From: Phycisphaerae bacterium
GTDB taxonomy: Bacteria > Planctomycetota > Phycisphaerae > WQYP01
Length of the DNA stretch: 10,588 bases
Reading direction: 5' to 3'
NCBI GenBank assembly: GCA_013044065.1
Contig: JABEVA010000069.1
Coordinates: forward strand, 1 to 10,588
Below the pieces are notes generated by a model, which did not search any database, was not told the DNA's origin, and saw only the letters and a list, made by a program, of their open reading frames with translations. Positions 7,641 to 10,588 of this stretch are shown here, piece after piece. Position 1 is the stretch's first letter, and each line of letters opens with the position of its first letter. A program made the position numbers and the translations under genes.

Positions 7641-7660
7641 CTGACTGATTCCTGATTCAC

Positions 7661-8215
7661 TTAATCCACACGTGGAAGGGTCAACCCGGGTTGATCCTGA
7701 TATTTGCCGCTTTTGTCGGCGTAACTGGTTCGACAAGTCTTTTCGCCGCGCAGAAAAATGATCTGGGCTATGCCTTCGTTGGCATAGATCTTTGCCGGCA
7801 GCGGCGTGGTGTTCGATATTTCAATGGTGATGCGCCCCTTCCATTCCGGCTCCAGCGGGGTCACGTTGACAATAATCCCGCAACGAGCATACGTGCTTTT
7901 GCCCACACAGATCGCCAGCATGTCGCGCGGAATTTCAAAATATTCCACGGTTTCACAAAGCGCAAAACTGTTCGGTGGAATCAGTACATGGCCTGCGGCT
8001 CCAGCATCCACATCCACGAAACTTCTTGGAGAAAAGCTTTTTGGGTCCACCACTTCCGAATTAACATTGGTAAATATCTTAAAGCTAGGCCCCACCCGCA
8101 CATCATAGCCATAGCTGGAAACACCGTAGCTGATTTTGCCCGGTCGCTTCACCGCATGTTCGAACGGCACGATCTTAACCAGCTCTTGAATCTGCGTGTC
8201 GGCGAGAATGCCCAT
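7661..8215 (-). CDS. dcd: dCTP deaminase
   Basis: Deaminates dCTP to dUTP, feeding dTMP synthesis. Members form trimers with the dUTPase-like fold. The 184-residue product has the usual length and opening MGILADTQIQ. It contains SSYGYDVRVG (33-42) and the active-site strand GKSTYARCG (105-113), with S107 and R111 matching the catalytic Ser and Arg of E. coli Dcd. E132 in ITIEISNTT is the expected catalytic glutamate. The nucleotide-binding C-terminal arm is KYQDQPGLTLPRVD (171-184). Sequence alone does not decide whether it also has dUTPase activity, as some family members do. The ATG at 8215 is chosen over one at 8278 because homologues begin with MGIL and GAGAAGG lies 7 nt upstream. It is the first gene of the apparent dcd-nrdJ operon, with a long leader and a promoter at 8400-8427. 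Confidence 0.94.
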   Translation of the reverse strand: MGILADTQIQELVKIVPFEHAVKRPGKISYGVSSYGYDVRVGPSFKIFTNVNSEVVDPKSFSPRSFVDVDAGAAGHVLIPPNSFALCETVEYFEIPRDMLAICVGKSTYARCGIIVNVTPLEPEWKGRITIEISNTTPLPAKIYANEGIAQIIFLRGEKTCRTSYADKSGKYQDQPGLTLPRVD

Positions 8216-8393
8216 TTTTTTACCTTCTCTTCTTGTCCGGTATTTGTTAGTGTACCTTGTTTTCACATCCGAGGCCAATGTTGGCCGATAGCCAGCCCCC
8301 AGCCTGTTAGTATCCTTAGCAGCGTTTTATCCATCGCCCGCAACCATCTTAACGTGCCGTCGGAATTTGCCTTCACGCGTACTGACGAGCACA
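8216..8393 (-). other. dcd 5' leader (about 178 nt)
   Basis: If transcription starts about 7 nt after the -10 at 8400-8405, the mRNA has an unusually long untranslated leader. It ends in the ribosome site GAGAAGG (8223-8229, 7 nt before the dcd ATG). It contains a perfect 6-bp inverted repeat GGCCAA/TTGGCC (8273-8286) and a 23-codon frame (8334 down to 8263) with only a weak ribosome site. I could not recognise a cobalamin or other riboswitch. Confidence 0.4.
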
Positions 8394-8399
8394 AGAAGA

Positions 8400-8427
8400 A
8401 GTCTACCACTACAAATTGTGGTGTCAA
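8400..8427 (-). promoter_or_regulatory. Sigma70-type promoter for dcd-nrdJ
   Basis: On the minus strand a perfect TTGACA -35 (8422-8427) is followed after 16 bp by TAGACT (8400-8405, 4 of 6 to TATAAT). The whole spacer, 8406-8421, is the NrdR-like palindrome, so a bound repressor would block polymerase directly. The predicted start is near 8393. Confidence 0.65.
8406..8421. promoter_or_regulatory. NrdR box 1 (candidate)
   Basis: CCACTACAAATTGTGG matches about 12 of 16 positions of the NrdR consensus as I recall it (ACACWATATMTTGTGT). The dyad extends by one pair on each side (A8405/T8422). It fills the spacer of the dcd promoter. NrdR is the conserved Zn/ATP-cone repressor of ribonucleotide reductase genes. 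Confidence 0.6.
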
Positions 8428-8436
8428 TCCCTCACC

Positions 8437-8452
8437 ACGCTAATTGTTGTGC
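8437..8452. promoter_or_regulatory. NrdR box 2 (candidate)
   Basis: ACGCTAATTGTTGTGC matches about 11 of 16 positions of the same consensus. It starts exactly 31 bp from box 1 (15-bp linker), about three helical turns, which is the characteristic spacing of tandem NrdR boxes. Spacing and context make it more credible than the match alone. Confidence 0.55.
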
Positions 8453-8458
8453 AACAGG

Positions 8459-8467
8459 TTATCCACA
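8459..8467 (+). promoter_or_regulatory. DnaA box (TTATCCACA)
   Basis: Perfect match to the high-affinity DnaA box TTATCCACA. It lies 7 bp beyond NrdR box 2 and about 30 bp upstream of the dcd -35 element. Confidence 0.65.
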
Positions 8468-8480
8468 ACCATAACCCATT

Positions 8481-8489
8481 TTATTCACA
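8481..8489 (+). promoter_or_regulatory. DnaA box (TTATTCACA)
   Basis: Matches the consensus TTATNCACA. It has the same orientation as the box at 8459 and starts 22 bp away, about two helical turns, so both would lie on the same face of the DNA. Confidence 0.6.
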
Positions 8490-8496
8490 AGACTTG

Positions 8497-8520
8497 TGGT
8501 GTAAAAAAAATATTACACCA
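8497..8520. repeat. 24-bp inverted repeat TGGTGTAA-N8-TTACACCA
   Basis: Two perfect 8-bp arms flank the 8-nt A/T spacer AAAAAATA. Including the arm ends, 8502-8515 is an unbroken A/T-rich stretch apart from its edges. The geometry fits an operator for a dimeric regulator. The left arm overlaps a copy of TTGTGGTGT (8494-8502) that also occurs at 8416-8424 in NrdR box 1. Confidence 0.6.
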
Positions 8521-8530
8521 TCCCTTGTGG
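8515..8530. promoter_or_regulatory. Third NrdR-like site
   Basis: ACACCATCCCTTGTGG matches about 12 of 16 consensus positions. Exactly 31 bp upstream (8484-8499) a half-site with the same CTTGTGG end is present, but its left half does not match. It overlaps the right arm of the inverted repeat and is about 42 bp before the mutY -35. Confidence 0.35.
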
Positions 8531-8571
8531 TTATCCCACGCCGTGCGCTAACCCACCCGTGTTAAGCATTT

Positions 8572-8600
8572 TTGATCTTTTGGCCAGGCTTTGGTAAAAT
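8572..8600 (+). promoter_or_regulatory. Promoter for mutY
   Basis: TTGATC (8572-8577), a 17-bp spacer and TAAAAT (8595-8600, 5 of 6 to TATAAT) point at mutY. The predicted start is near 8607, leaving a leader of only about 15 nt before the ATG at 8622, consistent with the lack of a Shine-Dalgarno sequence there. Confidence 0.55.
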
Positions 8601-8621
8601 TTATTTTTCGGTTGTATCTTA

Positions 8622-9767
8622 ATGCAAAATAAAGACTTACAAAATTGCCCTCCATCCCGATTCAGCCCATCCATGCGCGGAAAAAAATTAGCGCTGCTGC
8701 AAAAATCGCTGTCACACCGCCTGATTTCGTGGTTTTCAGCCCACCAACGACCGCTTCCCTGGCGGCAAACCACCGATCCTTACCTCATCTGGGTATCAGA
8801 AATCATGCTTCAGCAAACCCAGGTGGCCACCGTTGTGCCCTATTTTTCGCGATTTATATTGCATTATCCCAGCGTACACCGTCTCGCCGCAGCTCCATTG
8901 GAAGAGGTGCTTTCCCTTTGGGCCGGCTTGGGTTATTACTCCCGCGCCACGCGCCTGCATCGCTGCGCCAAGTTCATCTGTACGTACCGTAACGGGAGGT
9001 TTCCGTCCACACGTACCGAACTCATGGCCCTGCCCGGCATCGGCAGGTATACCGCCGGAGCTATTGCCAGCATTGCCTTTGGCCAAAGCGTGCCGGTACT
9101 GGATGGCAACGTCATACGTGTACTTACAAGATTGCTGGCCATCCCTGACGACATCGCCGCCCCCGTCACACACACCTTGCTCTGGGCCATCGCCGACCAA
9201 CTCGTCCCCTCCGCCCATGCTGGTACGTATAACCAGGCCATCATGGAATTGGGGGCCACGGTTTGCTTGCCGCGCCATCCGCATTGCGGCCGGTGCCCGG
9301 TACAGGGCCTCTGCCTGGCCCACCGACGGAGTCTGCAAAACGCCTTGCCGGTCAAGACTGCCGCGCCTCGGCCCAGGAAATCACATTGCCTGACGGTGGT
9401 CATTGAGGCCGCGGGTAAATTCCTTTTGCTCAAACGTCCGCCCGGGGGCCTTTGGTCGAGTCTGTGGGAATTTCCGACTTTCCATACCATAACCGAACCT
9501 ACCACGGCCAACCGCGCCGCACATATTATCCGGAGCGCGCTGGGCTTATACGTGAACTCCATTCGGCCAATTTCCCCTCTCCGCCATCAACTCACGCATC
9601 GCACGTTTGAATATCAGATTTGGCATGCCCGGATGGATATGCCGCCCCCCGGCCTTTCTCTGCCCGACTGCGACCGTGGCCAATATCAGGACTTCGCCTG
9701 GGTTCATGCCGTCGCCGAGCGTCCGTGCGGCGCGATAACCCGGAAAATCCGTGAACGGCTATGCTGA
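8622..9767 (+). CDS. mutY: A/G-specific adenine DNA glycosylase MutY
   Basis: Removes adenine mispaired with 8-oxoguanine in base excision repair. The 381-residue product has the HhH-GPD core with catalytic E60 in VSEIMLQQTQ, Y105 in AGLGYYSRA, the helix-hairpin-helix LPGIGRYTAGAI (137-148) and catalytic D161 in VPVLDGNVIRV. The [4Fe-4S] loop is C215-x6-C222-x2-C225-x5-C231. The E60-D161 and E60-C215 spacings equal those of E. coli MutY (E37, D138, C192), an offset of 23 residues. The C-terminal half (about 256-381) is the NUDIX-like 8-oxoG recognition domain, with RPPGGLWSSLWEFP at 272-285. The ATG at 8622 lacks a Shine-Dalgarno sequence; the ATG at 8673 (residue 18) is the alternative start and would shorten the N-terminal extension. 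The gene is divergent from dcd, so both may share the intergenic control region. Confidence 0.95.
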   Translation: MQNKDLQNCPPSRFSPSMRGKKLALLQKSLSHRLISWFSAHQRPLPWRQTTDPYLIWVSEIMLQQTQVATVVPYFSRFILHYPSVHRLAAAPLEEVLSLWAGLGYYSRATRLHRCAKFICTYRNGRFPSTRTELMALPGIGRYTAGAIASIAFGQSVPVLDGNVIRVLTRLLAIPDDIAAPVTHTLLWAIADQLVPSAHAGTYNQAIMELGATVCLPRHPHCGRCPVQGLCLAHRRSLQNALPVKTAAPRPRKSHCLTVVIEAAGKFLLLKRPPGGLWSSLWEFPTFHTITEPTTANRAAHIIRSALGLYVNSIRPISPLRHQLTHRTFEYQIWHARMDMPPPGLSLPDCDRGQYQDFAWVHAVAERPCGAITRKIRERLC

Positions 9768-9775
9768 AAGTAACC

Positions 9776-9804
9776 GCCGGCCGGTAAGGAAATTACCGCC
9801 CGGC
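9776..9804 (+). terminator. Strong hairpin after mutY, probable 3' end signal
   Basis: GCCGG (9776-9780) pairs with CCGGC (9800-9804), and CGGTAA (9782-9787) pairs with TTACCG (9793-9798), around the loop GGAAA. A single C/C mismatch interrupts the 11 paired positions. It begins 9 nt after the mutY stop. No U-run follows, so it is not a textbook intrinsic terminator. Termination or mRNA stabilisation is inferred from its position. Confidence 0.5.
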
Positions 9805-9904
9805 ACCGTAACAACAAGCCGAGCGCGGCGCGATCCACCGGTCCGGTGATGTCGGCACGTCCGAAAATCCTAAGGGCGGTTTGTCCCCGCTGTGTGTGAA
9901 TGCG

Positions 9905-9933
9905 TTGACACCATCTGCGGCGGGTCATAGAAT
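9905..9933 (+). promoter_or_regulatory. Near-consensus promoter for the two-gene unit
   Basis: Perfect TTGACA (9905-9910), a 17-bp spacer and TAGAAT (9928-9933, 5 of 6) give one of the best sigma70-type promoters in the window. The predicted start is near 9940, about 30 nt before the ATG at 9970. It separates this unit from mutY. Confidence 0.65.
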
Positions 9934-9969
9934 AAATTAGTTGCTAAATCCTCACTGAAAGGCAGCGGT

Positions 9970-10311
9970 ATGGACCACACGAAGAATGCCACCGCCCGAC
10001 GCTTGGCGGACGCACACTACGCAATTGAGCCGGGTATCCAACTCATCGTTGAATTGGTAGCCTCCGGTGAAAAGGAATCCGATCCTGCGGAGCCCGTCAA
10101 GCTGCTGGAAGTGAACGAAAATACTGTGGAAAGCGGTATCCGTCCGATTTTTTTCGGCCCGCACGCCGCCAGCGGCATTCACCACTCCTCGGTTATCGTT
10201 GAGGTGACACCCGCCGAGTTTGCGCAGCTTAAGGAGAATCCGTCCCTGCTGCCCAATGGTTGGAAAATCGGCCGCGAGTTAGCTAAGCCCGCCGCAGGGG
10301 TACATCAATGA
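9970..10311 (+). CDS. Hypothetical protein, first gene of a two-gene unit
   Basis: A 113-residue soluble protein with no signal peptide or membrane segment. I do not recognise the family. A variable, charged N-terminal half contains ELVASGEKESDPAEPVKLLEV (about 28-48). It leads to a tighter block, RPIFFGPHAASGIHHSSVIVEVTPAEF (about 58-84), with small residues and histidines that looks like the conserved core, then PNGWKIGRELA near the C terminus. The ATG has GAAAGG about 7 nt upstream and its own promoter at 9905-9933. Its stop overlaps the next start in the tetranucleotide ATGA (10308-10311), so the two proteins are translationally coupled and probably act together. Neither an obvious DNA-binding motif nor a nucleotidyltransferase GSxxR motif is visible, so calling it an antitoxin would be speculation. 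Confidence 0.7.
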   Translation: MDHTKNATARRLADAHYAIEPGIQLIVELVASGEKESDPAEPVKLLEVNENTVESGIRPIFFGPHAASGIHHSSVIVEVTPAEFAQLKENPSLLPNGWKIGRELAKPAAGVHQ

Positions 10312-10588
10312 CTCGTGAGAGCCAATGGCGGGTCGCCTATGCCCAGCAGGCGTTGGCAGACCTGCGTGCCATGGAGGTCTTGTCAGCAGATCCGAGCCTT
10401 CCCGCCTCGCAAGAATTACATTTTCTGCAAATGGCCTGCGAGAAATTATGCAAGGCCTATCTGTGTGGGAAAGGTGCTACGCCTGAAGTTTTGCGCAGCA
10501 GCCACGCGTATGTCGCAGCAACTCTTCCCAGCATTGCCCGCCAGCAACTTGCCTATGCGCGGAGGGGCGCTCACCAGGACGGTCGGTG
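10308..10588 (+). CDS. Possible HEPN-domain protein (partial, runs off the window)
   Basis: 93 codons are visible from the ATG at 10308, and the gene continues past the window end. The visible part is helical. It reads A-x2-ALADLRAMEVL (about 12-25), then QELHFLQMACEKLCKAYL (35-52), then RSSHAYV (63-69). This follows the HEPN layout: a first helix with ADL, a second helix with the A-x-EK-x2-KA signature, then a conserved SH/TH turn before helix three. The family's RNase motif R-x4-6-H normally lies further C-terminal and is not in view, so activity cannot be judged. It overlaps the upstream gene by 4 bp. HEPN proteins often occur in two-gene toxin-antitoxin or defence units, but the partner here is not a recognised MNT antitoxin. 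Confidence 0.6.
   Translation, partial: MTRESQWRVAYAQQALADLRAMEVLSADPSLPASQELHFLQMACEKLCKAYLCGKGATPEVLRSSHAYVAATLPSIARQQLAYARRGAHQDGR

Noticed and set aside
7627..7660. Cobalamin riboswitch before nrdJ
   Set aside because: The gap to dcd is only 34 bp, far too short, and I could not recognise a B12-box in the dcd leader either.
8216..8278. Upstream ATG (8278) for dcd giving 21 extra residues
   Set aside because: The family starts with MGIL at 8215, which has a well-placed GAGAAGG, and the extension is basic and unlike homologues.
7691..8443. A 250-codon plus-strand frame opposite dcd
   Set aside because: It is antisense to the conserved Dcd core and runs through the divergent promoter region; the translation resembles no protein I know.
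8531..8539. Third DnaA box (TTATCCCAC)
   Set aside because: It matches only the first six bases and lacks the ACA end needed for binding.

Overview
The window is a roughly 10.6 kb piece of a GC-rich bacterial chromosome. A planctomycete, perhaps of the Phycisphaerae, is the best guess. The reasons are a prepilin peptidase with a large hydrophobic insert, a long B12-dependent ribonucleotide reductase with a TSCPD module and C-terminal cysteine cluster, a secreted HEAT-repeat protein, and a repeat-littered intergenic spacer. No rRNA or phylogenetic marker is present, so this placement is inference. I see no rRNA, tRNA, insertion sequence or CRISPR array.

Layout. Positions 1-780 hold no convincing gene. 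They carry clusters of a degenerate 9-bp repeat (skeleton CTTGnnnAT) and several inverted repeats. Positions 781-2262 (+) encode a type IV pilus/type II secretion prepilin peptidase. It converges on a minus-strand block read from right to left: dcd (dCTP deaminase, 8215-7661), nrdJ (class II ribonucleotide reductase, 7626-4015) and an exported HEAT-repeat protein (3930-2314). mutY (8622-9767, +) is divergent from dcd and ends at a strong hairpin. A near-consensus sigma70-type promoter then precedes two overlapping small genes (9970-10311 and 10308 to beyond the window end). The first is of unknown family; the second resembles a HEPN-domain protein.

How the genes work together. dcd and nrdJ both supply DNA precursors: NrdJ makes deoxyribonucleotides, and Dcd deaminates dCTP to dUTP, a dTMP precursor. 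They look co-transcribed, with a 34-bp gap. The most interesting part is the 406-bp dcd/mutY intergenic region. A TTGACA/TAGACT promoter facing dcd has a 16-bp spacer that coincides with an NrdR-box-like palindrome. A second NrdR-like box lies exactly 31 bp away, the spacing typical of NrdR box pairs. Next to these are two perfect DnaA boxes 22 bp apart, a 24-bp perfect-arm inverted repeat and a third NrdR-like site, followed by a promoter for mutY. This suggests that dNTP synthesis is controlled jointly by NrdR and DnaA. A replication-origin role is a less likely alternative.
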